DNA of 64,000 nt from DATAPE01 sp034667525 (lineage in GTDB: Bacteria; Actinomycetota; CADDZG01; WHSQ01): contig JAXDJO010000003.1 of the NCBI GenBank assembly GCA_034667525.1, forward strand, positions 1 to 64,000. The letters are read 5' to 3'. How positions within the stretch are numbered: position 1 is the first letter of the stretch; each line of letters begins with the position of its first letter. Below are positions 8,178-16,984 of the stretch, piece by piece. The notes beneath the pieces were generated by a model. It ran no database searches. It was given only the letters and a program-made list of their open reading frames with translations, and was not told where the DNA came from. The position numbers and the translations under genes were made by a program.

Positions 8178-9116
8178 TTAGTTGCGGCGGGCGGCCAGCT
8201 CCTCGCATTTCGCGCGGATGGCTTCTGCCGCGTCCCCTAGCTGGTTCAGCTCGTCTTCGTTCAGGTCGAGCTCGACGATCCCTGTGACCCCGCCTTTGCC
8301 GAGCCGGGCGGGGACGCCCAGGTACACGTCCGAGATCCCATACTGCCCGGATGTCCATGCGCAGGTCGGCAAGACCTCGCGCGTATCTCCGACGATCGCA
8401 TTGACCATGCGCGCGGCAGAAGAGGAAGGTGCGTAGAAGGCGCTGCCCTTCTGCAGGTACCTGACGATCTCGGCACCCGCTTCCTTGGTGCGCTGGAAGA
8501 GTTGCTGCAGAGTCTCTTCGTCCACCAGTTCCGGAAGAGGTTTGCCGCCCACCGTTGCGTGTCGCGGCAACGCCACCATCTGGTCCCCGTGGGAGCCGAG
8601 GGTGAGCGCGTCCACGGATGCGGGAGCCACGTCCAGTTTGTCTGCGATGAAGAACCTCAACCTGGACGAGTCGAGCACGCCGGCCATACCCATGACTCGC
8701 GCCTTGGGGAAGTCCGAGACCACTGCTGCGAGATACGTCATCTCGTCCAGCGGGTTGGAGACGACGATGATGATGGTGTCGGGTGAGTTTGCGGCGATCT
8801 GTTCGGTCACGCCTCCAACTATCTCGGTGTTCGTGTCGAGCAGGTCCATACGGCTCATGCCCGGCTTGCGCGGGAGCCCTGCCGTGATCACGACGACGTC
8901 GGATCCTGCAGTGTCGGCGTAGTCGTTGGTCCCCACGACGCGGCACTCGAATTCCTCGACCGCGGCCGACTGATTGATGTCGAGAGCCAAACCCTGGGGG
9001 AGGCCCTCGACGATGTCGATCATGACCACCTCGTCGACAAGGTCCCTCTCTGCAATCCGGCGGGCGGTGTTCGACCCGACGTTCCCGGCCCCCACCACCG
9101 TCACCTTGCCAGCCAT
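8178..9116 (-). CDS. mdh: Malate dehydrogenase, LDH-like type
   Basis: This 312-residue NAD-dependent enzyme interconverts malate and oxaloacetate. The N-terminal GAGNVGSNTA loop (residues 9-18) binds NAD, followed by the IDIVEGLPQGLALD segment. Substrate arginines lie in LPRKPGMSR and the catalytic His in the LGSHGDQMV motif. Length and motifs fit the tetrameric LDH-like MDH common in actinobacteria and thermophiles. icd lies upstream on the same strand, separated by 110 nt with a run of short repeats. Confidence 0.94.
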   Translation of the reverse strand: MAGKVTVVGAGNVGSNTARRIAERDLVDEVVMIDIVEGLPQGLALDINQSAAVEEFECRVVGTNDYADTAGSDVVVITAGLPRKPGMSRMDLLDTNTEIVGGVTEQIAANSPDTIIIVVSNPLDEMTYLAAVVSDFPKARVMGMAGVLDSSRLRFFIADKLDVAPASVDALTLGSHGDQMVALPRHATVGGKPLPELVDEETLQQLFQRTKEAGAEIVRYLQKGSAFYAPSSSAARMVNAIVGDTREVLPTCAWTSGQYGISDVYLGVPARLGKGGVTGIVELDLNEDELNQLGDAAEAIRAKCEELAARRN

Positions 9117-9189
9117 CCAGCCTCCCTATCCGATTTTTGCGAGCTCCGCCACGATATACGTGGCTCCGCAACCACAGAATCGCCATCAG

Positions 9190-9231
9190 GAGCCGCTACG
9201 AGGAGCTGCCGCTACGAGCTGCCGAGCTAGA
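9190..9231. repeat. Short tandem repeats reaching the icd stop codon
   Basis: Read on the minus strand, the icd stop begins a 15-16 bp unit (TAGCTCGGCAGCTCG, then TAGCGGCAGCTCCTCG, then a partial TAGCGGCTCC). TAG recurs at 9227, 9212 and 9196. This fits the tail-duplication pattern seen at other genes in the window. Confidence 0.55.
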
Positions 9232-10336
9232 AGGAGGTCGTTCCGAGCTTCTCGATGATCGCGTCGGCCACCTCGGAGGTACCCACCGCGCTCGGATCGT
9301 CCCGGCTCGGCTTCATGTCGTAAGTGACGTCTTTTCCCTCCCGGATCACCGCGGAGATCGCGGACTCCAGGCGATCGGCGGCACCCGGTTCGTCCAGATG
9401 CCGGAGCATCAAGACGCCCGAAAGCATCATCGCCATCGGATTGACCTTGTTCTGACCTGCGTACTTGGGGGCCGAACCGTGCGTGGGCTCGAAGACTGCC
9501 GCGTCATCGCCGATGTTCCCTCCAGGGGCCACCCCCAGGCCTCCGATCAAACCCGCTCCTAGATCGGAGACGACATCGCCGTAGAGGTTCGGGAGCACAA
9601 GCACGTCGTAAAGCTCCGGCTTCTGCACCAACTGCATACACATGTTGTCCACGATCCGATCTTCGAACTCCACGCCGGAATCCGCGTACTCGTTGGCAGC
9701 CACCTCGCGCGCCGTCTTGAGAAAGAGCCCGTCGGAGAACTTCATGATGTTCGCCTTGTGCACGGCGGTGACCTTCTTGCGTCCGTTCTTGATGGCGTAG
9801 TCGAAGGCCGCCCTCACGATACGCTGCGTGCCGAAGACCGAGATCGGCTTGATCGAGATTCCACTGTCGTCCCTGATGCGGCGAGTCCCCAGATCTGCCA
9901 GGAAATCGATGAGCTTGCGAGCCTCCGACGAGCCTTGCTCGAACTCGATCCCAGCGTAGAGGTCTTCGTGGTTCTCTCGCACGATGACGAGATCGATGTT
10001 CTCGTAGCGCGAGCGAACGCCGGGATACGACTTACATGGACGCAGACACATGTAGAGGTCGAGCTCCTTGCGGAGGGCCACGTTCACACTGCGGAACCCG
10101 GTTCCGACCGGGGTCGTGATCGGCCCCTTGATCGCCACTTTGTTCCTGCGTATCGACTCGAGAACCTGGTCCGGGAGCGGAGTTCCGAACTCCTCCATCA
10201 CGTCCACGCCGGCCAGCTGCGTCTCCCACTCGAACTTCACCCCGGTGCCCTCGAGCACCCGCCGGGTAGCTTCCGTGATCTCGGGGCCGGTGCCGTCTCC
10301 TGGGATCAACGTCACGCGATGAACCGGTTGAGACAT
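9227..10336 (-). CDS. icd: Isocitrate dehydrogenase, NAD-type of the isopropylmalate dehydrogenase family
   Basis: A 369-residue beta-decarboxylating dehydrogenase. Motifs in order: IPGDGTGPEI near residue 12, GFRSVNVALRKELDLY near 80 (substrate serine/asparagine and arginine loop), RENHEDLYAG near 118, then GDVVSDLGAGLIGG with the metal-binding aspartates and an EPTHGSAPKYAG nucleotide motif. This pattern matches NAD-dependent isocitrate dehydrogenases rather than LeuB; the placement with mdh and gltA supports that. An AGGAG site precedes the ATG. It is divergent from gltA across a shared 149-bp promoter region. Confidence 0.88.
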   Translation of the reverse strand: MSQPVHRVTLIPGDGTGPEITEATRRVLEGTGVKFEWETQLAGVDVMEEFGTPLPDQVLESIRRNKVAIKGPITTPVGTGFRSVNVALRKELDLYMCLRPCKSYPGVRSRYENIDLVIVRENHEDLYAGIEFEQGSSEARKLIDFLADLGTRRIRDDSGISIKPISVFGTQRIVRAAFDYAIKNGRKKVTAVHKANIMKFSDGLFLKTAREVAANEYADSGVEFEDRIVDNMCMQLVQKPELYDVLVLPNLYGDVVSDLGAGLIGGLGVAPGGNIGDDAAVFEPTHGSAPKYAGQNKVNPMAMMLSGVLMLRHLDEPGAADRLESAISAVIREGKDVTYDMKPSRDDPSAVGTSEVADAIIEKLGTTSF

Positions 10337-10360
10337 CGTGTCAGCTCCTGTGTGATAGGT

Positions 10361-10382
10361 GGATGCCTAAAGTAAGGCATCC
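10361..10382. promoter_or_regulatory. Inverted repeat in the icd-gltA divergent promoter region
   Basis: GGATGCCT and AGGCATCC form a perfect 8-bp inverted repeat around a 6-nt centre. It lies 25 nt upstream of the icd start and about 100 nt upstream of gltA. It could be an operator for joint control of the two TCA genes, or a leader hairpin in the icd mRNA. Confidence 0.45.
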
Positions 10383-10485
10383 TCGCCCGTCGGAGGCTGC
10401 CGCTATGACGTTTTCCGAGGCCGAACCGTCACCCGGCTGATAGCCTTCTTTCCTCACAGACCGGTCTCCCAGGAAGGCACGAGGG

Positions 10486-11607
10486 ATGGCTACTCCAGGC
10501 AAGGGACTCGAAGGCGTTGTTGCGGCGGAGACCGCCCTAAGCGATATCGACGGCAAGGAGGGTCGGCTCTCTTACGTCGGATACGACATCCACGATCTTG
10601 CCGAGCATGCGACCTTTGAGGAGATCATCTATCTGCTCCAGAATCTCGAGCTCCCCAATCCATCGCAGCTCGAGGAGTTGAGAGTCCAACTCGGCAACGA
10701 GCGTGAGCCCAACGGCTTCGTGATGCAGCTGATCCCCCCGCTGGCGCAGAACTGCTCGCCGATGTCGATGCTGCGGACGGCCTGCTCGGCATCATCCGCG
10801 CGGGATCCCGATGGGTGGGATTCCTCCCCTGAGGCCAACCTCCGCAAGGCGATCAGGTTGTGCGCAGTGTTCCCAACGCTGGTTGCGTACTACAACAGGC
10901 TTCGGGGGGGCCACGACCTGATCCCACCGGACCCAAGCCTGTCGCAGGCCGCCAACTTCCTGTACATGTTGAAGGGAGAGAAAGCGGACGACGACGAAGC
11001 CCGGATCTTCGATGTCTGCCTTCTACTGCACGCCGACCACACCATGAACGCATCGACGTTCGCAGCGCGCGTCTGTGCCGCAACGCTTTCGGACATCCAT
11101 TCGGCCGTCACCGCCGCCATCGCGGCACTCAAGGGACCGCTGCACGGCGGCGCGAACGAGGCCGTCATGAAGATGATCAAGGAGATAAAGGAGCCGTCGA
11201 AGGCGCGCGCCTACATCCAGAACCGGCTGGAGCACAAAGAAAAAGTGATGGGGTTCGGGCACCGTGTTTACAAGACGGAAGACCCGAGGGCCACCCACTT
11301 ACGGGCGATGGCTAAGGCGCTCGCGGAGAAAACCGGCAGCTCCGAGAATTGGGAGATCTCTCAAGAGATCGAAAAGACGGTGATGGACGAGAAGGGCCTC
11401 TACCCGAACGTGGACTTCTACGCCGCGTCGGTCTACGGCTACCTCCGCATCCCCACCGACCTGTTCACGCCGATCTTTGCATGCAGCCGCGTCGCCGGCT
11501 GGACCGCACACATCAGAGAGCAGTATGCCGACAACCGCCTGATCCGCCCCGACAGCCAGTACGTGGGCCCGGCCCCCAGGAAGTGGATCCCGCAAAGCAG
11601 CCGCTGA
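10486..11607 (+). CDS. gltA: Citrate synthase
   Basis: A 373-residue type II-like citrate synthase of the short Gram-positive form; it condenses acetyl-CoA and oxaloacetate. The catalytic triad is visible: His in LLLHADHTMNAST, His in GPLHGGANE and Asp in NVDFYAASVY. RVYKTEDPR supplies CoA/substrate contacts. A GGAAGG Shine-Dalgarno lies 8 nt before the ATG. 2-methylcitrate synthase cannot be fully ruled out by eye, but the location beside icd and mdh favours citrate synthase. It is convergent with folD. Confidence 0.9.
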   Translation: MATPGKGLEGVVAAETALSDIDGKEGRLSYVGYDIHDLAEHATFEEIIYLLQNLELPNPSQLEELRVQLGNEREPNGFVMQLIPPLAQNCSPMSMLRTACSASSARDPDGWDSSPEANLRKAIRLCAVFPTLVAYYNRLRGGHDLIPPDPSLSQAANFLYMLKGEKADDDEARIFDVCLLLHADHTMNASTFAARVCAATLSDIHSAVTAAIAALKGPLHGGANEAVMKMIKEIKEPSKARAYIQNRLEHKEKVMGFGHRVYKTEDPRATHLRAMAKALAEKTGSSENWEISQEIEKTVMDEKGLYPNVDFYAASVYGYLRIPTDLFTPIFACSRVAGWTAHIREQYADNRLIRPDSQYVGPAPRKWIPQSSR

Positions 11608-11641
11608 TCCCGTTCCGGTGGGGCAGGTCCTAACGAAGGAT

Positions 11642-11659
11642 CGGCCCGGGCCCGGGCCG
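11642..11659. terminator. Perfect 18-bp GC palindrome between gltA and folD
   Basis: CGGCCCGGG/CCCGGGCCG is self-complementary over 18 bp, 34 nt after the gltA stop. It could form a strong hairpin or cruciform and act as a two-way terminator. It touches the first copy of the folD tail repeat. Confidence 0.45.
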
Positions 11660-11660
11660 G

Positions 11661-11766
11661 GTATTTCGAGGTCGTTCAGCCACGACATGCGTGGCTACTC
11701 TTACAAAAAAACGGCCCCCGTATTTCGAGGTCTGTCAGCTACGACATGGGTGGCTGCTCTTACAAA
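11661..11766. repeat. Tandem duplication of the folD 3' end (47 bp x 2, period 59)
   Basis: Copies at 11661-11707 and 11720-11766 match at 42 of 47 positions. The second includes the last codons and TAA of folD. The first is a downstream copy that also carries an in-register TTTGTAAGAG. Each unit holds an AGCCAC/GTGGCT-type stem around GCATGTC (one mismatch in the folD-proximal copy), so it may also act as a terminator hairpin. Confidence 0.85.
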
Positions 11767-12620
11767 GAATCGCTAGTAGCCAGCGTTACTACGTTCTTCA
11801 GAAGCATGGCTATCGTCATCGGGCCGACGCCGCCGGGAACGGGGGTGATGGCGGAGGCGACCTCTTTGACGGCCTCGAAGTCGACATCTCCTGCTATCCC
11901 GGCCTCGGTTCTGTTGATGCCCACATCGATCACGACGGCACCCGGGGCAACCATGGGGGCCGTTATCGCCTTCGGCCGGCCGATCGCGGCTATGAGGATG
12001 TCGGCGCGCCGGGTGTGCTCCGCGATGTCCCTGGTGGCGGTGTGGCAGACCGTGACTGTCGAGTTACCACCGGGCCTCTTCTGCATCAGGAGTGCGGCAA
12101 CCGGTTTGCCGACGATGTTGGAGCGACCCACCACCACCACTTCGGCTCCCGTAGTCTCCACGCCCGTCCTGAGTAGCAGCTCGCGGATGCCGGCCGGCGT
12201 CGCCGGCGCAATGAGTGGATCGCCTGCCAGCAGGCGGCCCAGGTTGCAGGGATGGAAACCGTCTGCGTCCTTCTGCGGAGGCACCGCGTTCAGCACGCGG
12301 TCTTCGTCGATGTGGGCGGGCAACGGCAGCTGCACGAGGATCCCGTGGACCTGGTCATCGGCAGCGAGCCGCTCCAGGAGGTCGAGCAGCTCGCTCTGAG
12401 GGGTGCTTGCGGCGAGATCGTGATCCCATGAATTGATCCCGACCTCCGCGCACGCCTTGCGCTTCCCCGCAACATAGATGCGGGAGGCTGGATCTTCTCC
12501 CACGACCACCGTGGCAAGCCCGGGAGTGATGCCTCTGTCGGCAAGCACCTTGGTTTCGTCCGAGACCTCTCGCCGGATCTCGGCGGCTATCGCTTTCCCA
12601 TCGATCATCGTGGCGCTCAT
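11760..12620 (-). CDS. folD: Bifunctional methylenetetrahydrofolate dehydrogenase/cyclohydrolase
   Basis: This 286-residue FolD converts 5,10-methylene-THF to 10-formyl-THF, the formyl donor used by PurN and PurH encoded just upstream. The catalytic lysine lies in YVAGKRKACAEVGI near residue 53, VQLPLPAHID near 99, the PATPAGIRELL loop near 140 and GRSNIVGKPVA near 165. Length is normal. The ATG lies 7 nt after a TAGGGT box, so it probably has its own leaderless transcript. Confidence 0.95.
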   Translation of the reverse strand: MSATMIDGKAIAAEIRREVSDETKVLADRGITPGLATVVVGEDPASRIYVAGKRKACAEVGINSWDHDLAASTPQSELLDLLERLAADDQVHGILVQLPLPAHIDEDRVLNAVPPQKDADGFHPCNLGRLLAGDPLIAPATPAGIRELLLRTGVETTGAEVVVVGRSNIVGKPVAALLMQKRPGGNSTVTVCHTATRDIAEHTRRADILIAAIGRPKAITAPMVAPGAVVIDVGINRTEAGIAGDVDFEAVKEVASAITPVPGGVGPMTIAMLLKNVVTLATSDSL

Positions 12621-12627
12621 GGCGCGG

Positions 12628-12633
12628 ACCCTA
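12628..12633 (-). promoter_or_regulatory. -10 box of a probable leaderless folD transcript
   Basis: TAGGGT on the minus strand lies 7 nt before the folD ATG, with no Shine-Dalgarno. The same hexamer stands 6 nt before purN and mobA. Confidence 0.45.
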
Positions 12634-12758
12634 TCAACGGTGCTCCTCAGGCATGGCAGTCATACAAGGCAGCCATGGTCCGCGGCACCGGCCGAGTCCC
12701 CGAGGCCGCGAGGCCGCGAGGCGCGCGAGCCCCCGAACCATAGGAGAACGAACCCGCC

Positions 12759-14276
12759 TCAGTGGCGGAAGTGCCGCCTGCCGGTGAAAACCATGGCGAT
12801 CTTGTGCTCGTTGGCGGCGGCGATGACCTCACCGTCACGCACCGATCCTCCCGGCTGGATGATGGCGACTGCTCCCGCCGCCACCGCAGCGTCGAGTCCA
12901 TCGCGGAACGGGAAGTAAGCATCCGACGCGCACACCGTCCCGCGTGCACGCTCACCTGCGCGCCGGGCGGCGAGCTCGGTCGATTCGACCCTGCTCATCT
13001 GTCCGGCCCCCACGCCGACCGCGACGCCGTCTCTGGCGAGCACGATCGCGTTGGACTTGACATGCTTGGCCACGATCCAGGCAAACCTGAGATCTCTCCA
13101 TTGATCCTGCGACGGCTCGACCTCGGTAACGACGGTGGCATCGTTGGCGCCGTCCGCGGGATCGGGAGATTGCAGCAACAACCCGCCGGAAACACGGCGG
13201 ATGTCGGTCTCCGGCTCCATGCGTCCGTCCGCACGCAGCAAACGAAGGTTCTTCTTGGCCGAGAGCAGCTCCACCGCTTCACTGTCGAAATCGGGAGCGA
13301 TCACGACTTCGGTGAAGATCTCGGTTATCGCTGCGGCCGTCCGCGCATCGCAGGCGCGATTGAGGGCAACGATCCCGCCGAATGCAGAAGTTCGGTCGCA
13401 CTCGAGAGCCAGTTGGTAGGCCTCCACGGGCGAGCCGCCGATCGCCACTCCACAAGGATTCGAGTGCTTGACAATGGCGCAGGCCACGCCTTCGAGCTCG
13501 ACCGCGAGCTTCCACGCCGCGTCGGAGTCCATCAGGTTGTTGTAGGAGAGCTCTTTGCCATGTAGCTGGGTCGCCGCCGCCAGCCCCGCCGCCGGACCGG
13601 CGCTGCGATAGAGCGCCGCTGTCTGGTGAGGGTTCTCGCCGTAACGAAGATCCAGGATCTTGTCGGCCACGACCAGGAGCCTGTCCGGGAAACGATCGCC
13701 CCGGCCTAGATAAGCCGCGATCGCAGCATCGTAGGAAGCGGTGTGCTTGAACGCCTGCAGCGCCAGCGTCCGGCGGCGAGCGAGCGAGATCTCACCAGTC
13801 CTCCGCAGATCCTCGAGGATGCCTTCGTAGTCGGCAGGGTCGACGACCACTGCAACCGAGTGGAAGTTCTTGGCGGCGGCGCGCACCATCGCCGGCCCCC
13901 CGATGTCTATCTGCTCGATAGCATCCATCTCTTTCACGCTGGGATGGGCAACGGCGTGCTCGAAGGGGTACAGGTTGCAAACGACGAGATCGATCGCGTC
14001 GATCCCCTGGTGAGCCAGCTCGGCCATGTGCTCGCTGTTGGCGCGGTCCGCGAGGATCCCGCCGTGGATCTTGGGATGGAGGGTCTTGACGCGGCCCCCC
14101 AGAATCTCCTGAGCGCCGGTCACATCGGAAACCAAGGTGACCGCCACGCCCGCCTCTGCGATGGCTGCTGCGGTGCCGCCTGAGGAGACGACCTCTACGC
14201 CCAGCTCGGTCAACCCTCGGGCCAGGTCGACGATCCCACTCTTATCGGAAACGCTGAGAAGCGCGCGTTCAATCAT
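12759..14276 (-). CDS. purH: Bifunctional AICAR transformylase / IMP cyclohydrolase
   Basis: This 505-residue enzyme performs the last two steps of IMP synthesis. The N-terminal MGS-like cyclohydrolase domain (ALLSVSDKSGIVDLARGL) takes up about 200 residues. The AICAR transformylase domain follows, with RYGENPHQTAALY near 218 and the catalytic Lys-His in AIVKHSNPCGVA near 268; the C terminus is IAMVFTGRRHFRH, as in the family. The start overlaps the purN stop by 8 nt, so the two are translated together. Short CCTCGCGG repeats lie between it and folD. Confidence 0.96.
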   Translation of the reverse strand: MIERALLSVSDKSGIVDLARGLTELGVEVVSSGGTAAAIAEAGVAVTLVSDVTGAQEILGGRVKTLHPKIHGGILADRANSEHMAELAHQGIDAIDLVVCNLYPFEHAVAHPSVKEMDAIEQIDIGGPAMVRAAAKNFHSVAVVVDPADYEGILEDLRRTGEISLARRRTLALQAFKHTASYDAAIAAYLGRGDRFPDRLLVVADKILDLRYGENPHQTAALYRSAGPAAGLAAATQLHGKELSYNNLMDSDAAWKLAVELEGVACAIVKHSNPCGVAIGGSPVEAYQLALECDRTSAFGGIVALNRACDARTAAAITEIFTEVVIAPDFDSEAVELLSAKKNLRLLRADGRMEPETDIRRVSGGLLLQSPDPADGANDATVVTEVEPSQDQWRDLRFAWIVAKHVKSNAIVLARDGVAVGVGAGQMSRVESTELAARRAGERARGTVCASDAYFPFRDGLDAAVAAGAVAIIQPGGSVRDGEVIAAANEHKIAMVFTGRRHFRH

Positions 14277-14874
14277 CTATGCGCGTCCTTCCATTCTCGA
14301 TACGGACCTTCCTCTCCAGGACCAGCCGGCAGGCGATGGGGAGCATCCGATGCTCCACCTTCTTGATGCGCTCGTGAAGCGTCTCCTCGTCGTCTCCCTC
14401 TTCGATCCGCACCGGCTCCTGCATCACTATCGGACCATGATCGACCTCGTAATCGACGAAGTGCACGGTCGAGCCGGTCCACTTCACGCCCGCCTCCAGG
14501 GCATCTCTGACGCCGTGAGCTCCGGGGAAACTGGGAAGCAACGCCGGATGCAGGTTGATGTACCTGTCGCTGAACGCATCGACGAATACCGGCGATGTCA
14601 CTCGCATGAAGCCAGCCGATACCACGAGGTCGGGGTTATAGCTCTGGACGGCGTCGCGAAGAGCCGCGCTCCATCCCTCGCGAGAGCTGAAGCCTTTGAA
14701 GTCGACATGCACCGCGTCGATGCCCTTGGCCTCAGCGGCTTTCAGTCCCACACACTCACGGTCCGCTACGACTGCAACCACCTGGCCGGGCACCTCACCG
14801 CGATCGCACGCCGCCGCCAGCTCCTCCATGTTGCTCCCAGAGCCCGAGATCAGAACCACTATCCGGCCCGTCAT
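14269..14874 (-). CDS. purN: Phosphoribosylglycinamide formyltransferase
   Basis: This 201-residue PurN transfers the formyl group of 10-formyl-THF to GAR. LISGSGSNMEEL near residue 8 binds phosphate. The GFMRVTSPVFVDAF segment, the NLHPALLPSFPGAHG catalytic stretch (Asn-His) and GSTVHFVDYEVDHGP with the catalytic Asp are all kept. It precedes and overlaps purH. The ATG lies 6 nt after a TAGGGT box, pointing to leaderless transcription. Confidence 0.95.
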   Translation of the reverse strand: MTGRIVVLISGSGSNMEELAAACDRGEVPGQVVAVVADRECVGLKAAEAKGIDAVHVDFKGFSSREGWSAALRDAVQSYNPDLVVSAGFMRVTSPVFVDAFSDRYINLHPALLPSFPGAHGVRDALEAGVKWTGSTVHFVDYEVDHGPIVMQEPVRIEEGDDEETLHERIKKVEHRMLPIACRLVLERKVRIENGRTRIDD

Positions 14875-14880
14875 CGAGCA

Positions 14881-14886
14881 ACCCTA
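14881..14886 (-). promoter_or_regulatory. -10 box of a probable leaderless purN-purH transcript
   Basis: TAGGGT on the minus strand lies 6 nt before the purN ATG, with no Shine-Dalgarno. Confidence 0.45.
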
Positions 14887-14950
14887 TGACCCGCCCGAGA
14901 CGGAAGGAGCATGCGTCCGGAGGAGAGGAAGGCCGCGTCGGGCTCCGGCC

Positions 14951-15826
14951 TCAAGCCCGCAGCCGGGCGACGATCTCGGCTACCTCCGTGGGGTTGGCGC
15001 CCACCTCTATCCCCGCCCCCCTGAATGCCTCGATCTTCGCTGCGGCGGTGCCCTGGGAGCCGGAGATGATCGCTCCCGCATGGCCCATCCGCTTGCCCGC
15101 CGGCGCGGTCAGACCCGCGACATAGGCGACGACGGGCTTGGACATGTTCGCTTTCGCCCACTCGGCCGCACGCTCCTCGGCGTCTCCGCCTATCTCACCC
15201 ACGAGCACGACGAGTTCAGTCTCGGGATCGGCTTCGAACCGGGCGAGCACATCGATGAAGTCCGAGCCCGGGATCGGGTCACCACCGATCCCGACGCACG
15301 TGGATTGACCGATGCCACGCTGGGTCAACTCGTGGATGATCTGATAGGTGAGCGTGCCGGATCTGGACACCAGCCCTACAGGGCCCTGCATGCAGATCTC
15401 ACCCGGGATGATGCCGACGTTGGCGTGTCCCGGTGAGATCAGCCCGGGACAGTTGGGCCCGATGAGCGCAGCCGAACGAGGGCCGTGACTTATGTAGGGG
15501 ACCGCCCTTGCCATGTCCATCGCCGGGATGTTTTCGGTAATGGCCACGATCACGTCGATCCCTGAGTCATACGCTTCCAGCACCGCGTCGCATGCGAAAC
15601 GCGCCGGAACGAAGATCAAGGATGTGTTCGCGCCGGCCTCCTGCACCGCTTCCCTCATGGTGTCGAAGACCGGAGTTCCGTGCACGTCACTGCCGCCCTT
15701 GCCCGGGGTTACTCCCGCCACGAGGTTCGTTCCGTACTCCTTGTTCCGTCCGGCGTGGAACGAGCCCTCGCGACCCGTAAGGCCCTGAACGACCAATCGG
15801 GTGTCCGAATCCACGAGGATCGCCAT
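14951..15826 (-). CDS. sucD: Succinyl-CoA synthetase, alpha subunit
   Basis: This 291-residue subunit binds CoA and carries the phosphohistidine of the ADP/GDP-forming succinyl-CoA synthetase. VQGLTGREGSFHAGRN lies near residue 13 and the GPNCPGLISPGHANVGIIPG loop near 125. The active-site histidine is in KRMGHAGAIISGSQG near 246. Its ATG shares one base with the sucC stop (TGATG), so the subunits are coupled. Confidence 0.96.
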   Translation of the reverse strand: MAILVDSDTRLVVQGLTGREGSFHAGRNKEYGTNLVAGVTPGKGGSDVHGTPVFDTMREAVQEAGANTSLIFVPARFACDAVLEAYDSGIDVIVAITENIPAMDMARAVPYISHGPRSAALIGPNCPGLISPGHANVGIIPGEICMQGPVGLVSRSGTLTYQIIHELTQRGIGQSTCVGIGGDPIPGSDFIDVLARFEADPETELVVLVGEIGGDAEERAAEWAKANMSKPVVAYVAGLTAPAGKRMGHAGAIISGSQGTAAAKIEAFRGAGIEVGANPTEVAEIVARLRA

Positions 15827-16974
15827 CAGACGCTCCCGTGCGCAAGGTTGACCGCGGTCCGGGCCGCACCGAGCATCGTTTCTGCTGGCACCAACTTCGG
15901 GTGAGGGGCGTCGATCAACATCTTTCGGCCCTGCTCTGCATTCGTTCCATCGAGTCGCACCACGATGGGCACCTTCACGTCAAGCCGGTCCAGCGCGTCG
16001 ATGATGCCTGCAGCTACCAGATCGCAACGTGTGATGCCGCCGAAGATATTGACGAGCACGCTTTTCACCTCAGGGTTGGAGGTGATGACCTCGAGTGCGC
16101 TCGACAACAGCTCGGCCCCCGCGCCGCCTCCCACGTCCAGGAAGTTGGCGGGCTCCCCTCCCGCCGCCTTGACGACGTCGAGCGTTGCCATGACAAGGCC
16201 CGCACCATTACCGATGATCCCGATGTCACCATCAAGCTTTATAAAGTTGAGCCCCTTCTCTTTCGCCTCGCGTTCCTGCTGAGGTACCTCGTGCACTGCT
16301 TTGAGGTCGTCGAAGTTGGGGTGGCGGTATGCGGCCGAATCGTCCAACGACACCTTCGCGTCCAGGGCAACCACTCGGCCGTCGCCGGTCAGAACGAGAG
16401 GATTGACCTCGATGAGAGAAGCATCGAGACCGACGAAAGCTCGATAGAGCTTCGGCAAGATCGCTATTGCTTCTTTACGCGCATCGGGATCGAGGTCGGC
16501 ACCGAAGACGAGCTCGCGCGCGTGGAAGTCCGACATGCCGAGAAGGGGATCTATATGCACCCGAGAGATGGCGTCCGGATCGGACACCGCCACCTCCTCG
16601 ATATCCATGCCGCCCTTGGCGCTCATCATCCCGAGGAAGTTGCGTTGGGAGCGATCCAGCAGGAACGAGCAGTAGTACTCGGCCCGTATGTCACCGGCAC
16701 GTTCGACCAGGACCCGTTTGACCGTGTGCCCCTTTATGTCCATTCCGAGGATCTGGCTCGCAACGGCACCCGCCTCCTCGGGCGAGCCGGCGAGCTTTAT
16801 CCCCCCCGCCTTCCCTCTGCCGCCGACCTGCACCTGGGCTTTGACGACGACCTTTCCGCCAAGTCCTCGGGCGGCGCTTGCAGCATCTTCTGCAGTGGTG
16901 GCTACGCGTCCTTCGGGCACTGGAACCTCGAACTTACGAAGCAGCTCCTTGCCCTGATATTCGAATAGATCCAC
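15826..16974 (-). CDS. sucC: Succinyl-CoA synthetase, beta subunit
   Basis: A 382-residue ATP-grasp subunit that binds the nucleotide and, with SucD, turns succinyl-CoA into succinate with substrate-level phosphorylation. The start MDLFEYQGKELLRKF is standard. VVKAQVQVGGRGKAGGIK near 40 binds nucleotide, and GNGAGLVMATLDVVKAAGG with NIFGGITRCDLVA form the carboxyl domain. The GTG start follows a GGGAGTAG Shine-Dalgarno. It lies 10 nt after the B12-binding mutase subunit, forming a mutase-sucC-sucD operon. Confidence 0.96.
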   Translation of the reverse strand: MDLFEYQGKELLRKFEVPVPEGRVATTAEDAASAARGLGGKVVVKAQVQVGGRGKAGGIKLAGSPEEAGAVASQILGMDIKGHTVKRVLVERAGDIRAEYYCSFLLDRSQRNFLGMMSAKGGMDIEEVAVSDPDAISRVHIDPLLGMSDFHARELVFGADLDPDARKEAIAILPKLYRAFVGLDASLIEVNPLVLTGDGRVVALDAKVSLDDSAAYRHPNFDDLKAVHEVPQQEREAKEKGLNFIKLDGDIGIIGNGAGLVMATLDVVKAAGGEPANFLDVGGGAGAELLSSALEVITSNPEVKSVLVNIFGGITRCDLVAAGIIDALDRLDVKVPIVVRLDGTNAEQGRKMLIDAPHPKLVPAETMLGAARTAVNLAHGSV

Positions 16975-16984
16975 CGTCTACTCC

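Noticed and set aside
12660..12758. Short ORF in the purH-folD gap
   Set aside because: It consists of CCTCGCGG-type repeats, with no ribosome site and no conserved look.
15838..16968. Long plus-strand frame opposite sucC (376 codons)
   Set aside because: It is a shadow of sucC, without known motifs, and sucC is certain.
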